Shown here piece after piece: positions 13,303-28,196 of a stretch of 64,000 nucleotides of DNA. Source of the DNA: Whalleya microplaca (Eukaryota; Ascomycota; Sordariomycetes; Xylariales; Xylariaceae); the NCBI GenBank assembly GCA_022497155.1, contig MU385726.1:434001-498000 (forward strand), in the 5' to 3' direction. Positions within the stretch are counted from its first letter, which is position 1. The number at the start of each line of letters is the position of its first letter. The position numbers and the translations under genes were made by a program. The notes beneath the pieces were generated by a model. It saw only the letters and a program-made list of their open reading frames with translations. It had not been told where the DNA came from and searched no databases.

Positions 13303-16300
13303 CCGAAACGATATATTATATTAGCAATAGCGTATATACTTAAGGAACATGCGGCTAATAAAAAGTACGTTCGGAAAAAGGTGCGTTTTTTTTTACTTAA
13401 TTTAAAGCGGAATTTGTTATAGCCTGATTACGTACGCGATTCCGATTTAAAAAGTCGCTCCCGCTTAAATAGTACCTATAGTTTTAAAGCGCCTGCTATA
13501 TCGGCAACTTTAAATAACGAGAAAAAAGAAAAAAATAAAAAAGAAAATATTTAAAAAGTTCGGGAAACTTTTATTAAATTCCGAAAGACTTTTAATAAAA
13601 AAGTTATAAAAAACCTAGTTTATAAAAAAACTTTAATAAAATTAAATAAGTTTTTCTAATAAATATTAAATAACGTAACCGAGTTATACGCTAATATAAA
13701 AAATAGCCTTTCCGTACTTTTTTTATTATTAATATAACTAAGTTATAAGAAATAATTTAAAGCGGAAGGCATTATAAACGCTATTTAATTTAAAAATATA
13801 TATATTTATTTGAAAGCTTTATTTTAGGAATTTAAATAGCGAGCTTTTATATTAATAGCGTATTAATATTAAATAACGTAAATATACTATTTAATATATA
13901 AATAAAATAACGCTATTAAAATATTATATAACTAGGGATTTAATTTAAATATTTAACTAAAAAAGGAATAAATATAATAAACGGCATTTTAAACGTTTTA
14001 ATTAAAAGAAAAAAAATTAATTAAAAAATTTAAAAGAGATTATTATTTAGTAATAACGCGTTATTTTATAAATATAGCAGGTTTTTTTTAACGTTAAAGC
14101 CCCTAAAGATATACCTTACCTTATTATTAAATTACCCCGCGCGTTATATATAAATATATCTAATATAATATTTACGGAAAGAAGATTACGTTATGTTAAA
14201 TTGCCGGATTTATTTATATTTATAAATAATACACTTACCGATAGTAAGCTTAAAATCGGTTACGCATATTAAAAAATATAAATAAAAAATAAACTAATAG
14301 CTAACGTAAATATATTTTATTTAAAAACAGAAAAACGTTTATATATATTAAATTATATAAGTAATAATATAATTAAATAACTTTATTTATTTATAAAAAA
14401 CAAATATAAACTTTTTTTATTAATAATAGCGAATAAAATCTTAAAGTATATAAATAAAAGATATAAAAACCTTAATAAATATAACGAGATATTAATTAAA
14501 TATAGTAAATATAAAATAAAAAAGCCTAATTATTTTAATATTTTTCGCTTAAAATTTATTTATTTTACGGGATTAATTTATAACCTTTATAACGTTTAAA
14601 AACGGGACTTATTCGGGAAATTACCCGATTATTTTAATACGCTCGTTATTAATAAATATTATAATTTAGCCCTAGATTTCGCGGCATTTTATAAAATTAT
14701 TTAATAATACGACTATAATTATTACCGTAACCGTATTATTTAAGCAAAAAAAAAAGCGGCAAAAAAAGATTTTTAGCCGGAAAAAAAAAGAGTAAGGGAT
14801 TTATAAGTAGGACTTTTGCTAAAAATAACTTTATAGGTAATAAAAGTATTATAAATACGTAAAATAATTAAAATGTAGCGTTATTAAGTACCGATAAGTC
14901 GGGAATTAAAATTTAAAAGCGACTAGTTAATAACGCCGACCAATTAGCGCTTATTTAAGTAAAACAATACTTTATTTATTACTAAAAAAGGTATATCGCC
15001 CTTAGCTGTTTTTATAAGGCTAAATATATTAAATTAAAAGCAGGTCGATTTAATATAATTATAACCTGTATAAATACTTTAGAATTTAATACCTAGAAAT
15101 TATTTATACCTTAAAATAACTAGCTAAAAAAGTAACCTTGGGGCAATTAAATTTTATCCCAGAGAATATATTATTAATAATAAATATTAATATTAATAAA
15201 GTTTTATTTAATTTTTTAAATCGGTATTTAAGAAAAAACCTATTATTAGTTTTATATATAATAGCTTATAATAAACTTTTATTAATTATATATAATATAT
15301 TAATAGATATAAAAGTAAATAGTTATATATTTATAAGTATATATTTCGTAAAGTAATTTTTAAAGCTACTAAAGTTGCTTATAATATAAAAGTTTAAATT
15401 ATAATAAATTAATAGATTTAACGGAAATGCGATATAGTTAATTAACGTAGCTATACTTGCGTATTTATAAATATAAAACTACATTATTTGGGATATTATA
15501 TTTCTTATTATCGATATAAAATATAATATTATTTTAAGATAGAAATAATTTAACCGGTATAATATTATAGTAAATATACGACATTATTGTCTTTTATTTC
15601 CGCTTAAATAAAAACTAGATTACGAAACGCGTAATTTAGTTATAGATAATATAGAGAAGCTACTGCCCGATCGGAACGGCAGCTAATAATAGGACGCTTT
15701 TATAAAAGAAAAATATATAAATCTCGAAAATAAGCGTAAGCATAATAGCCGTAAAGGTTATAAACGTTTAAGTATAAAAGTAATTATAATAGTTATAATC
15801 GAAAAGCTACCTAAAGGAAAGAAAGTACTATTAAAAAATGTCGATTTTTTTTTAATTAAGTAGCGTATTAAAAAGTTGGAAGTAATAGGGAAAACCCCGG
15901 CCCCGGAATAAATTACGGCTATACCTATTTAGATTATTAAATTATAATAAATCCCTAACGTTATATTTATATAATATCGAAATTCCCGTACGCAATTTAA
16001 AAAAATCCAGGAAATATAATAACAGCTAGATTAAGTAATTATAAAACCCGATAAGCCGCCCGATCCGGAGAAACTTAAAATCGAAATAAATAAAAATAAT
16101 AAAAATATTTATATATATCGAAAAGGCTTTATAAAATAGTATAAATACTATATAAATATCGCTATTATTAATGTAGCACTTTTTAATAAAGCTATAAACC
16201 GCAAAAGCTAATTAAGAGTTACTAGTTTATATAAAATTAATTATTTTATATATAAAAAAAACGCCTAAAATTTAAACTAAAATAACGAGGATTTGCAGGA

Positions 16301-19300
16301 AATAATATAACGAGTGGTACTTAAATATTACTATTATTGATTTTTAATTTTTAATAAAGTAAATTCCGATAAACTCCCGCTAAATCGACTTAATATCGAC
16401 TATAAAATCGAGCTTAATAAAAGGTTGCGACCTAAAAACTTAAGCTATAGTTTTTTATATAAAATATTATTAAAAGAATTAGAAATATATTATTAATATA
16501 TCGCTAATAATTTTTATAAAAGATTTATAAAATCGAGCGTAATATTATAAGCCGCTCCGATACTATTTATATTTAAAAAAAATAGGAAGTTAAGGTTTTA
16601 TATCGATTATAAAAAACTAAACGTTATTATAAAAAAGGATCGATATTTATTGCTATTAATTAAAGAAACTATAGCATAAATTTCTAAAGCTAAGATATTT
16701 ATTAAAATAAATATTTAATAAGCTTTTAATCGCATTCGTATATAACCCGATAACGAAAAATTTACTACTTTTTAAACCTAATATAAAATATATAAATATA
16801 AGGTTTTATTATTTAAGCTTACTAATAGGCCGTTTACTTTTTAACGTTATATTAACAATATTTTAATAAATTATTTAAACAATTTTTATAACGCGTATAT
16901 TAATAATATCTTAATTTTTTTTCGATTTAAAAAGAAGTATCGGTAGCACGTAAATAAAATGCTAGCTAAACTATAAGCTATAAAGCTTTAGGCAAATATT
17001 AAAAAGTGCGAATTTTATATATAAAAAACCAAATTTTTAAGCTTTATAATATCTACCGAAAGTATTACTATCGATTTAAATAAAGTAAAAATTATATATA
17101 ATTAAAAGTAGCTTATTATAATATAAAAAATATAATCCTTTTTAGGATTTTATAACTTTTATTATAAATTTATCGAGCGGTATAACGCTATAGCTAAGCC
17201 GTTATATAACTTAATATATAAAAGCGAATTATTTAAGTAGAATTTAATATATAAAGCAATATTTTAAGACTTAAAGGGCCGCCTTTTAGGAGCTTTAATG
17301 CTAGTCCATTTTTTATATAATAAAAAAACAAAAATGGAAATAGATGTTTTTTAAAAGGTACTTTTAGGGGTGTTATTTTAGTTTTAAAAAAAGGATTAAG
17401 CCTAGTACCTTATATTTTTTTAGTCCGAGATTTTAAATAAAACTTAAAACTATTACTTTACGTAAAATAAAAAGCTAATAACAATAGTTAAAGATTTATA
17501 ATATTAGCGAGCGGAACTAATAAATCTATAGTACGAAAAACTATTTTACATTATTATAAATTATAAAGTATTAAAATATTTCGGTATAAAGCGTATATTT
17601 AATATCCGATAAGCTAATTAAGCTAAACTGCTCGCGTAATATTACTTTATTATTACGTATCGATTAGGGTCGGAAAATAAGCTAGCAAATATTCTCTCCC
17701 GTCCCGAAAATATAAAACGTATTTAAAAAAAAAAGGAATACTATATAATAATTATTTTTAAGAAAATACCCGATTCGGAAGTTGCGATTAAATATATATT
17801 AATTATAAACAAGTTAAATAAATTAAATAAAGTATTATATATTTATATTATAAACTTTACCGAAATAAATATATTTAAACTATTAAGTATAATATTTATT
17901 AACGAAATCCTAAAGGCTAATAAAAAGAACTTAAACCTAGAAATATATTATAAAAAAATTCGGGAGGTTAAATATAATTCCGATTAACAAATGACTTAAG
18001 AATTAATATTATACCAGGGTCGACTAATTATTAGCGCTAAAAATAACCTTTAAACTAAGCTTTTAGCTAAAATATATACTTAAATTTTAATAATATATTT
18101 CGGACGATATAAAATAAACCTAATAGTTAAAATATAATATTAATAGCTAAGTTTAAGCAGGGATATAAATATATATATAATTAATTGCCCCTACTTTTTA
18201 TTTAAATTACCTAAAAATAAAATACCGGGACTATTATATCTTTTGCCAGTACTTAATTAAATATAGGACTACATTATTATAAATTTTAAATTTATACCCG
18301 AAAATAAGTAAAAATATAATAATATATTAATAATTATAAATTATCTAGGAAAAAAACTATAGACTATATTATATAAAAAAACCGCTATTATTAAAAATAT
18401 TACGTATATATATTATAATAAACCTTTCCGCGTTTATAAAATTCCCTTATTTATCGTTTCGGATAAAAGCTTTTAGTTTATTTTTAATTTTACGGATAAG
18501 CTTTTTAAGATTCTCGGAATTAAGTAAAAGCTATTATTTTTAAGATATTTATAAACTGCCGGCTAAGCTAAAATTATAAACGAATATCTCGATTAACGCT
18601 TACGTCTTTTTATAAATTACTTTTAAAATAACTAGTTAAAAGTTATTCCCGTTATAAATATTATATAAGTTACCTTACTTTACGAATTATTAAAAGGACT
18701 AACGCTATTAAAGGTAATTTACGGTCGCATTATAAATATACTATTTAATTAGGAAAAATATATAAAAGACTTTTTTTCGAAACTAGTGAGGGAGCGAATA
18801 AATCGAAAAAAAGTGTAATAATTCGTTAAGCGCATTTAAATATATATTTAATAAACGCGGCGTTAAATAAAAAAAGCCTAGGTATAAATAACAAATTAAG
18901 CTAATCGTAAATGTCGTAAACCCGATTTCGGTATAAGAAATAAAGTATATATTATTAAAAAGGTATAATTTACGGACTAATTAACCGATAAATTAAATTA
19001 CTTAATAATTCGGTAATATTATAAAATAAAAGGAATAAAAGGCTATTTATATCGACTAAAAATTACTTTTTTTTTATAAAAAAGCACTAAAGTATTTTAC
19101 GCCGATTATTTATAAAAATATGCGAATAATTTATTGCCCGGTTAAAATTTATCCCGATTTACGGGAAATGTAGTAAACTTTAATAAACCGGAGACGGAGG
19201 AATTTAAGGTAAATAAAATCCTAACTTCCCGACTATATTACCGGAAACTGTAATATTAAGTGTAATAAAGAGGATAAAATTTAAATCCCGAATGATATAA

Positions 19301-19771
19301 TATATCGGATTTTAAAAACGCCGTTATTAAGCTAAAAGATTATTACGAGATATACCTAAATTACGTAAAGCCCCGAAGCGCTTATAATAATGGCTTAAGG
19401 TAGCGGAAAAAAACAAGTTTAAAAAAGATTATCGGGATAATAATGCCCCCGCTATAACAAATATAACTAATTAATAACAGATAAAACGGAGGAGGAGTTA
19501 ATAATAAGCGTTTATATAAATTATATAAATAAATTAGTAATAATAAATTATATAATCTAGTTACGCCCTTAGTTTAAAGGCTTATTAGCGTAATTAGTTA
19601 AGCCGAAAACATCTTTTTATTGCCTAAAAAACATTCGTTTTAAATTATTTAGGTTTATAGCCTTATTTAAAATAATAAGCATACCTAAGTTCGAGACTTT
19701 AAATACACGCCCGTTTTTTTTAAAATTTTATTCGAGTTTCGGGGCGAGCTTTTATTTGTGGGGGGAAATGA

Positions 19772-20010
19772 TGTTATAAATCCACCTGACCTAATTTTAT
19801 AACCTGGTTAGCCTAATCCTGGCCTAAGGTAACAAAGCTTAAAATCGCCTGGAATTAATATACGGATTTCGCAACTGCTTAAATAAAATAAAGTAGCTAC
19901 TATATAAAATACCTGCGCACTTTCTGTAGTTTTAAATCTCCAGCTTTATTATATTATATTAATTAAACAAAAGGTATAACTTATTACTATTATAACTAGT
20001 TCCCGTAATA
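19772..20010 (+). repeat. LTR-B1 3' long terminal repeat
   Basis: 239 bp, starting TGTTATAAATCC right after the G-rich polypurine tract at 19755-19771. It is less eroded than the 5' copy. Confidence 0.85.
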
Positions 20011-23000
20011 ATGACTTTAAAATATAAAGCTTTTTATTAAGTTATCGAAATATATATTTTATTAATTTTTATTAAAATTCCTAAGGTATATTATATCCGA
20101 TATAAGTATATTTATAAATTAAAGCTATATAAATATTATAATTAATTAGTTTAAACTATAGTTTATTTATAAAATTTAATAATTTATCGGGTTTTATAAT
20201 TTTTACTACCGTTTTATTATTAAAGTTTCCTAAATTATAGTTTTATTAATATAATTATTAAAGAAAAACGTATTAAGATAAAAACTAAAACGAAATTTTT
20301 TAAATAAGCTAGCTAAAAAAGCTTTTAAAAATTAGTAGCTATATTTTAAATCGCCCCTTTTTTATTATATTTCGATTTAAAAAAGCAAATAAAAATAAAA
20401 ACTAACGCTTTAAAAAATACTATATTTAAAACTTTATTATAATAAAATAATAAAAGGCGTTAATATTTAATAGCTTTTCGGTTGCGGAAATTTACCGGAT
20501 TAAAGCTAAATTACGGGATTCCCGATTAAGAAATATTAGCTATTATTAATATATTTAAGTATTAGTAATATTATTTTTAAAAAAAGCAAATTTTCTATAA
20601 AAGTTTATATAAATTATATTAATTTAATTAGTTTTATAACTAATTTAAAGTTTAATATAAAGTAAATTAAATAATATATATTATTAGCTTTATTTAATTT
20701 TATTATTAAATATTAGCCGGGAAAACGAAACTTTACCGATCTTATTTCGAGATATCTTAATTATATAATAAAACGGTTTAATAATTTAATATTACTGTTT
20801 ATTTTAAAGCAGAAAATAATAATAAATTAAAGCTTTATAATTAACGATAAGATTTTAAAAATACCTATTTTTACGGAATACATTTATATTCCGGTTAATA
20901 TTTAATAAGTATTAGCTTAAATTATTACCCGATATAAAGCTTATTATATAGCTAAAAACGAGACTTATTATTAAAATAAATATTTCCCGGACTTAATTAT
21001 TTTTATTTAAAAGGTATAACAAAAAAACCCTAAATATTAAACGATTTAATTTTATATTACTACTAATTTTATTTGAAATGTTTAATAAAGCCTAAGGCTT
21101 TATAACTTTATTTTTTCGATTAATAAATTTATATATCTTAGAAAAAATCCTTTTGATTATAGCTAATTAAACTATATTATAATAATAAATTAGCTAGCTA
21201 TTTTAGATAAAAATAAACTTATTAGCTATTAGCCCGAAAGTTTTATTAAAAAAACTTATAACGGGACGTTTAAGATTATATATAATATTATAAAATCTGT
21301 TTTAAGTTTAAAGCAAAATATCACCGTTTTTATAATAAATTAAATATTTTATTTATTTTAAAATATCTTATATAAGAATTATTTATAGACTTTATTATTA
21401 AATTATTTTTTTCTTTTTATAAAAAATAAAATATAAACGTTATTTTAATAATTATAAACTGTTTTATAAAAATAACCTTTTTATTTATAGTATTTATTTA
21501 TTTAAACACTATTTAATTAGCTTAATTGTTTTATAAAAAATCGAGTGTTAATTTAATACCTTTATAAATATTATATTAAATCGAGGATTTATTTTTATAA
21601 ATAAATTTTAGTTTAAACTTTATTATTATAATAAAATAAAACTATAATTTTTAATAGCGTTTTATTTATAAACTAATAAATAAATAAAGCGAATAAATTA
21701 AACGTTAAAAACATATTTATAAAATTTTATTAAAACTTAATAAATAACGTAGCTAAAGCTATTATTCTATATCGTGCTTGCTATAAATTTTATTATTAAT
21801 CGGACAATTAAAAAGGCGTTTTTTAAAGTCTTATATAAATATTTCCCGGAGTTTCGCACTTTTATACCAAAGCCTTTTGCTGTAAAAAAAGTCCCTGGGG
21901 TATATGCCCGATTAAAGCGTTTAAAATAGTTTTAAAAAGACTTAAAAAACTATTAAAAAAACGCTAACGAATTATATGCGAAATATTATAATAATAAATA
22001 TACTTTTTTAATTTTACGCGTTAATTAAAAGGTCGGTTTTTCGATTAAAAATTTATAACTAAAGTATTTTAAGCTCGCCTTAAAGTTTATAAAACTTTTT
22101 AAAGTTATTATAAAAATCGACTTTTAAATTTACCGGCTTATTTTGCCCGCAAAATATAGTCGGATTTATAACGTATTTTTTATATAATTTTTAAAATTAT
22201 AAAAAGCTAAATCGTCCGACCTTTTATTTATGCTTAGTTTAAAAAATAATAAAAAATAAATAATTAAAAATATAATTAATTATTAGGTATATTAAGGCGA
22301 GATATATTATAAAATAAAATAAAATAAATAGCCCGCTAAATATAATTAATAAATAGTAGCCGAAAATATAGCTAATATTTAAGATAATATTATGAAATAC
22401 GAGCGAAAGCAAAAGAAAAAAATAAAAAACCGAAAATAAAAGACTTAATAATAATGTAATAAATTATAAAATAGCTAGTAGTTAATATTAAGTATTATAT
22501 TTTTAACCGCTAAAATAAAATAGCCATAAAAAAGTACTAAAAAATATAAAAAAAGCGAACCGAATATATTTTTTTAAATAATTAAATAAACTACCGATAA
22601 CTAAAATAATACCGAAAGATAAGAAAATAATTATTATATACCGCATTTTAGGATTTAAACTTAAAGACAAATAAATTATATAACCTAAGATAATAAAGGC
22701 TCGGAAAACCGATAAATAAAAGCAAAAACCGAGAGATAACGATATAAAAAAAGCGGCTATTATAAATAACATTTTAGGGATTAAATTTAAAAGTAAATAA
22801 ACTAAATAACTATTTATTATATTAAATAAGGAAATAATAGTTTTATTAATATTATTAAAATTCGAACTTAAATTTTTAAAATCGATTATTTTATACTTTA
22901 TTAACTAAACTATAATATAGTATTCCCGAAAAAACCCCGAAACCGGGCTAATAATTTAATTAAAATTTAAAAATTCCTATTTTAACTTATTTAAAAACGT

Positions 23001-24394
23001 AGTTTATAAATAGTTCGGGTATATTATTATAAAAATTAGATATATATTTTTTATAAACGCTTAAATAACGATAATTTACGTAATAAAGCCGCAATCTTTT
23101 ATGCTAAAACGAAGTTTATTTATATTAATATAAGTTTAACGTTAATTATAGGACTAAAAAACTATTAAAAACGGCTTTAAAAAAATTAAATAAACGTAAA
23201 TTTATAGCCCCGTATTTTAAGGGATAAAAAGCTGTATAAATAATTATTTTACGTTTAAAAATAAATAATTAATATTAGCGGCGGGAATTTTATAAACCGT
23301 TAATAATAATGTTTAAAAAAATCAAAAATATTATTTAAAACTAACTTTTTTATTTTTATTATAACTAATAAAATTATATTCCGAACGGTAGGTTTATAAT
23401 AAGGCGTTTTATATTTAAAAAAGTCGGAATTAAGCCGAAATTAAGTTTACCCGCTAATCCCTAACTATAATATATATAATAAAGCTATATTTTTTAACGG
23501 TATTATTATTTACGTTTACTTAATATCTTTAAGCTAAAATAAACCAAATAATAAAACTGTTAAAACGTTTTTAGTTAAATATTATTAAATTAAAGACTTA
23601 ATTAATTAATTTAGTTATAAAAAAATATAAAAAAAATATAAATATATTAATAAATTTATATATATCGTAATTTTCGGAATATAATATATAAACTGAAAAT
23701 GTAAGATTAGAAAATTTATATTTAATTTTTAAAAGCTCGCTATTACGAGATTAAAAAAAATGTTATGTCTTACCGTAATAAAGCCGGCATAAAAGGTCTA
23801 AAGCGACTTGGTAGTATATTATACGGCGGCCGAAAATACGGTTATATATTCGGTAAGTTTAGTAATAATAATAAGGCCTTTTAGATTAAAAAATGTCCCG
23901 GATTATTTATAAAATAATAGCCGTTTTATAACGTTAGACCGGCGTAATAAAAGGCTTTTTAAAGAAACTAGCCCGGCCGGTATTAGCTTAATTAATTTAA
24001 TTAATATAATTAGCTTAACGCCCGTTAATATTATTATTATTATCGCTTATATCGGATATAATAATAAGCGATAAAACTAAAGCGAAATTAATAAAATAAT
24101 TTAAAAAATCTAACTTAAAAAAAAGATAAAAAGACGAAAAAACATAAAAAAACAGTTTAATAAAATATTAGATAATTTTTAAAAAAAGAAAAAAAGGGAA
24201 AAATAAAAATAATAAATTTTAAAAGGTTTTAATAAATAAATTATAACGGCAAAATAAAAACCGGAATAATAATAAATTAATTATAAATTAAAAAAAATAA
24301 CTTATATAAATATAACTTAATTATTATTACTATAAAATATTAACTTAACATATTACTAATAGCTAAAATAACTATATAAAAAAGGGAGGATAAT

Positions 24395-24606
24395 TATTAA
24401 ATATAAGGCTTATATTATAAGCCTTATTAAGTTATAAGTTTTATCGGGAACGTATTAAAAAAAGACCAGAAGTTTTTTTTTATCTTTTATTTATATAAAA
24501 AAAGCTTCGCTCCCTTTATATATAAAGGGGTTAAAAATTAATATACCTATATTTATACCTTATAAATTAATATATTATTTATACTTAATTATTATTATCT
24601 CTTATA
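24395..24606 (+). repeat. LTR-A 3' long terminal repeat
   Basis: Same length (212 bp) as the 5' LTR. It starts right after the polypurine tract at about 24377-24390 and is followed by the TTTAC target duplication. Confidence 0.85.
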
Positions 24607-24785
24607 TTTACCTTTTTATAACAGCTGTAATAAATTTAAATAAATTTATAAAAATATAAAACTTTTTTATCTTTATTAAAAATTTCTTAATTAACTAATA
24701 TATTTAATTAGAACTTTATTCATTTAATTTAAACGCGTTATTTTAAGGGTTTAAATTATAGCTTTAATTTATAATTTCTTTATAT
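24607..24785. other. Fragment of the outer DNA transposon between LTR-A and LTR-C
   Basis: About 170 bp of AT-rich sequence left between two retroelement insertions. It includes the TTTAC duplication of LTR-A at its left edge and the TATAT duplication of LTR-C at its right edge. No coding signal. Confidence 0.6.
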
Positions 24786-25021
24786 TATTACGGCCGAATC
24801 GGGATTAGTTAAAACTAAGATTAAGATTAAAATCAAGATTAAGTGGGGTATATAAACGCTATAATCACTTAAATAATTAAGCTATCTCACTTTATGTATA
24901 TAATAATTTTTAGCAGGCTTTATTAAGCTTGTTTTTTCTTTTTCTTTTTTATATTAATAATTTTACTAGTAATATAGCTAAATTTTAAGCCCTGTTTTTC
25001 GTAAGCGTATATCCTATAATA
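24786..25021 (+). repeat. LTR-C 5' long terminal repeat
   Basis: Matches 28197-28430 along its length, with transitions and a few 1-2 bp gaps. It starts TATTACGG, a mutated TGTTACGG. Confidence 0.85.
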
Positions 25022-28000
25022 TAATTATTAATATTATCCCATTACTTAAAAAAACTTTATAATATTTTAAACTAAAGTACGCGTACGATTAAAAATATAA
25101 AACTATAAGCTTAAAATAAAGCAATAATATTAAATAATAATGTCGATTAAAACTAAAAACCGCGAGACGCGTTTCGCTAAACGCTAAGCTGTTAAAAATA
25201 TAGCTAAAAAAAAAGTTAAATTTAACTTAAATAAGCTAAATTAATTTTAAGCAAAAGCCGATAAAATCCCGAAAATACCTTATTATCGATAATTTTCGAT
25301 CGCGATCGAACACTTTTAACCGCCTAAAAAAATTACTTTTTAATAAAAAAAAGAAAAAAAGAAAAAGAGCTCTTTATAAAAAAAAAGCTTATATACGTAA
25401 ATTATTAAAAGTTAAACCTAAATAACGAGGTTTTTTAAATTCGCTATTAAAAAACTTTAAGCGAAATAATTATTAATTTATAAAAAAAGCTTAACGGATA
25501 TATAGCCTTATAAAACGCTCGCGTAAGTAAACTATATATATTATTTATTCCGATAATAAATAACGGCAAATAAGCTTAGCCGAACTTCGACGGACTAATA
25601 GCAGAGGATAATTTTGCTAAATATATTATAAAAAACCTGACTATTATATTTCGCGAAATGAAACTTAAAACCCTATTAATGATCACCTTTAGGGAGCAAA
25701 TAAATTAATTATACGTTATTACATTAAGACTAAATAATAATCTAAAAATTACAGTTAATTAAATCTACTATTTCGGCCGAATAAATTAAGCAAATGCGGA
25801 GGAGTTATAAAAAGCCGATGCGGAACTATAAAGCGTATTAGCTATTTATTATTATAATTAATCACTAAGCCTTAAAATACTTTGGCATAAAAAAGCTCTT
25901 TAACGTAAAGTAGGTAGCTTAGTTTAAGCTTTTATCCTAATATCATTTCATTATTACCTACCGCCTTAGCTAAGAAAATAAAGTTGCCGATACTTTATTA
26001 CGGAAAGCCGAGAACTTTAAAACATAAAAAGAAAAAAAAAAGGCATAACGTATTATAGCCTTATTTAAAGTTATTAATATAATTTAAATCTCCTTTATTA
26101 AATATATAAAAAACCTTTTAACTTTACTAGGTATATAAGTCGCAAAAATTAATATATTTAATAACGTGGATATTTTTCCCTCTCGAATATTTAAAGTGGT
26201 ATTAATAAATAAAATTTTACACTTTAACCGGCAGAACTTTAAGCTTGCAATTTATCGATTTAAAGCAAAAATAAAAAAAAGTTCCGATTAAATAATAGCA
26301 GATAACCTAGTTTTATATAAAAGCCGCCTAGTGGTATTAAAAATAAATAACCTCCGGACTAAAATATTAAATAAAATATACTCCCGTATTATAATAACGT
26401 ACTTTAGGCGTAATAAAACCCGACAGTTATTTATATCACTATATTAATAGTCGGGAATAAATAAAAATATCGACCGATTTATATCTAATTATATAATATA
26501 CCGATTATTAAAATTACCCCGAGATAAAATACCGGGCTTATTATACCCGTTACTTGTCCCGTTACATAATTAATAATATATTATAATAAATTTTAAATCT
26601 ATGCCTTTAAACCGATACGGGTTTAATAACTTATACGTTATAATTAATAAGCTAAATAAACGCGTTTAAAGTATCTTTTATATTAAAAAAGTTATAAGTA
26701 AAAACGTTACGTTTATATATTATAAAAGCCTTTATTATATATTTAGCTTACCGTAATTAATAATTAGCGATTATAGCTTATAATTTATATCCGACTTTAC
26801 CGATAAAATCTTTAAAATCTTCGGTATTAAATAAAAACTGTCGTTATTTAGGCACTTTTAAACAATAAATTAAGTAAAAAATATTAACTAGTTTATTAAC
26901 TAATAGCTATAGTTATATATAAATTATTACTAAAATAATTAATTTAAAGTAATCCTTATTATAAACGTTATATAAACTAGCTTACCGTATAATTTTACCG
27001 GCTTATTTTTTTATAAAATGGAAATAGGGTTTTTTATATTATTACACTTCGATTAAACGTACCGAATAACCGATTTCTAAAATATAACCGCTTAAAAAAA
27101 GCTATCGAAAAAAAAAGCCTAAATTATAACAAATATTATTAAAAAATACTATAATACTACCCGAAGGTTTATAGCTATTAATTAATAGCGTATAATTAAT
27201 TAGGCAAATAAACATTATTACGAGCCGGATTTCGATATTAGAAATTAAATATTTATTATTAAAAAGTCTTAGTTTATAAACCGCCTAAATAATAAATTAA
27301 ATTTTCCCTTTACGTAATTATATTATCGCATATTAGAAAAATAATACAAAATGTATAGGGTAAAGTAATATATTATACGAAAGATAAAAATCTAGCATTT
27401 AAGTTACAGTAAAGCTACACCTTAAATGCTTAAGATTTTTTATTTTTTTTATCTACCTTATCTTATTTAAGCTAAGCTAGCCTTAAGGGATAAGGGCCCG
27501 TAAAGCCCCGTATTAAAAAAACTAGTTATTTTTATAAGCTAAAAGTATTAAATAAATAAAGAGGTATTAATATATTCCCGGCGAATTAATTAAAATTATA
27601 CCTTAATAACCCTTTATTAAGCTAGGTTATAAAAAACCCGAAAAGCGAAATAATTAATCCCGTATTTTAAAAAAAAATAAAAAATAAAAAAAATAACGGC
27701 GTTAAAAATATATTATAAACGGTTATAATACTAGGTTTAATAGCGTAAATAAAACCCCGACCTTATATAATATAATGCCGAATTTTTAAAAAATTTTCCT
27801 TTAAAACTACGTAATTATTACGTTAAACATCCTAACGTAATAAGCCCTCCCTTACGTCTAAAGGCTTAGGAAAAAATAGCCGCGATAAATAATTTCGACC
27901 CTTTATATAATAATAATAACGCGTTAGTTATAACATAAGTTATAAAAATGCGCAAAAAGAGAAAACGGCTAAAAAAAACGTAAATATATATAATATTAGC

Positions 28001-28196
28001 AAATTAACTTATAATAATTATATAAAATATAGTTATTATATCCCGGATTAAAAGCCCGGTTATATAATAGTTTAATATAAATTTAAGGGCATTTTTCCTC
28101 TGCTTAAAAAGCGATTAATGGTTCGAGCCTAACGCTTAGTAGCTTAATTTTTTGCTAGAAATTCGCGGACGAATTTTTATCCTAATGGGGGGGTAA

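Larger units (their letters stand above)
5570..20010 (+). mobile_element. LTR-B1: RIP-mutated Ty3/Gypsy retrotransposon inserted in LTR-A
   Basis: LTRs of 239 bp at 5570-5808 and 19772-20010 both begin TGTTATAAATCCACC. Target duplications are ACGAC (5565-5569) and ATGAC (20011-20015), again differing by C-to-T. A polypurine tract TTTGTGGGGGGAAATGA precedes the 3' LTR. Gypsy reverse transcriptase shows as RFYIDYKKLN near 16600, and integrase as IPGLLYLLPV near 18220. Its leader is split: 5809-5951 continues at 13308 once the two younger insertions (a family-D solo LTR and LTR-B2) are removed. The element is then about 7.1 kb. Confidence 0.85.
2487..24606 (+). mobile_element. LTR-A: RIP-mutated Ty3/Gypsy retrotransposon, interrupted by LTR-B1
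   Basis: Direct 212-bp LTRs at 2487-2698 and 24395-24606 match throughout, mostly with transitions. Target duplications are CTTAC (2482-2486) and TTTAC (24607-24611), one C-to-T apart. A polypurine tract AAAAAAGGGAGGA lies just upstream of the 3' LTR. Reverse transcriptase is recognisable in the plus frame: RYILLLVSELL near 5240, and YFNNI near 5490 where a YxDD motif is expected, as D-to-N by G-to-A would give. Removing LTR-B1 plus one target copy (5570-20015) rejoins this frame and leaves about 7.7 kb, a normal Gypsy size. No intact gene remains. Confidence 0.85.

Noticed and set aside
22503..22772. Minus-strand frame that looks like a multi-pass membrane protein
   Set aside because: Lies in the internal region of LTR-A. 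Runs of F, I, L and Y are produced by AT-rich codons; no start context or neighbours support it.
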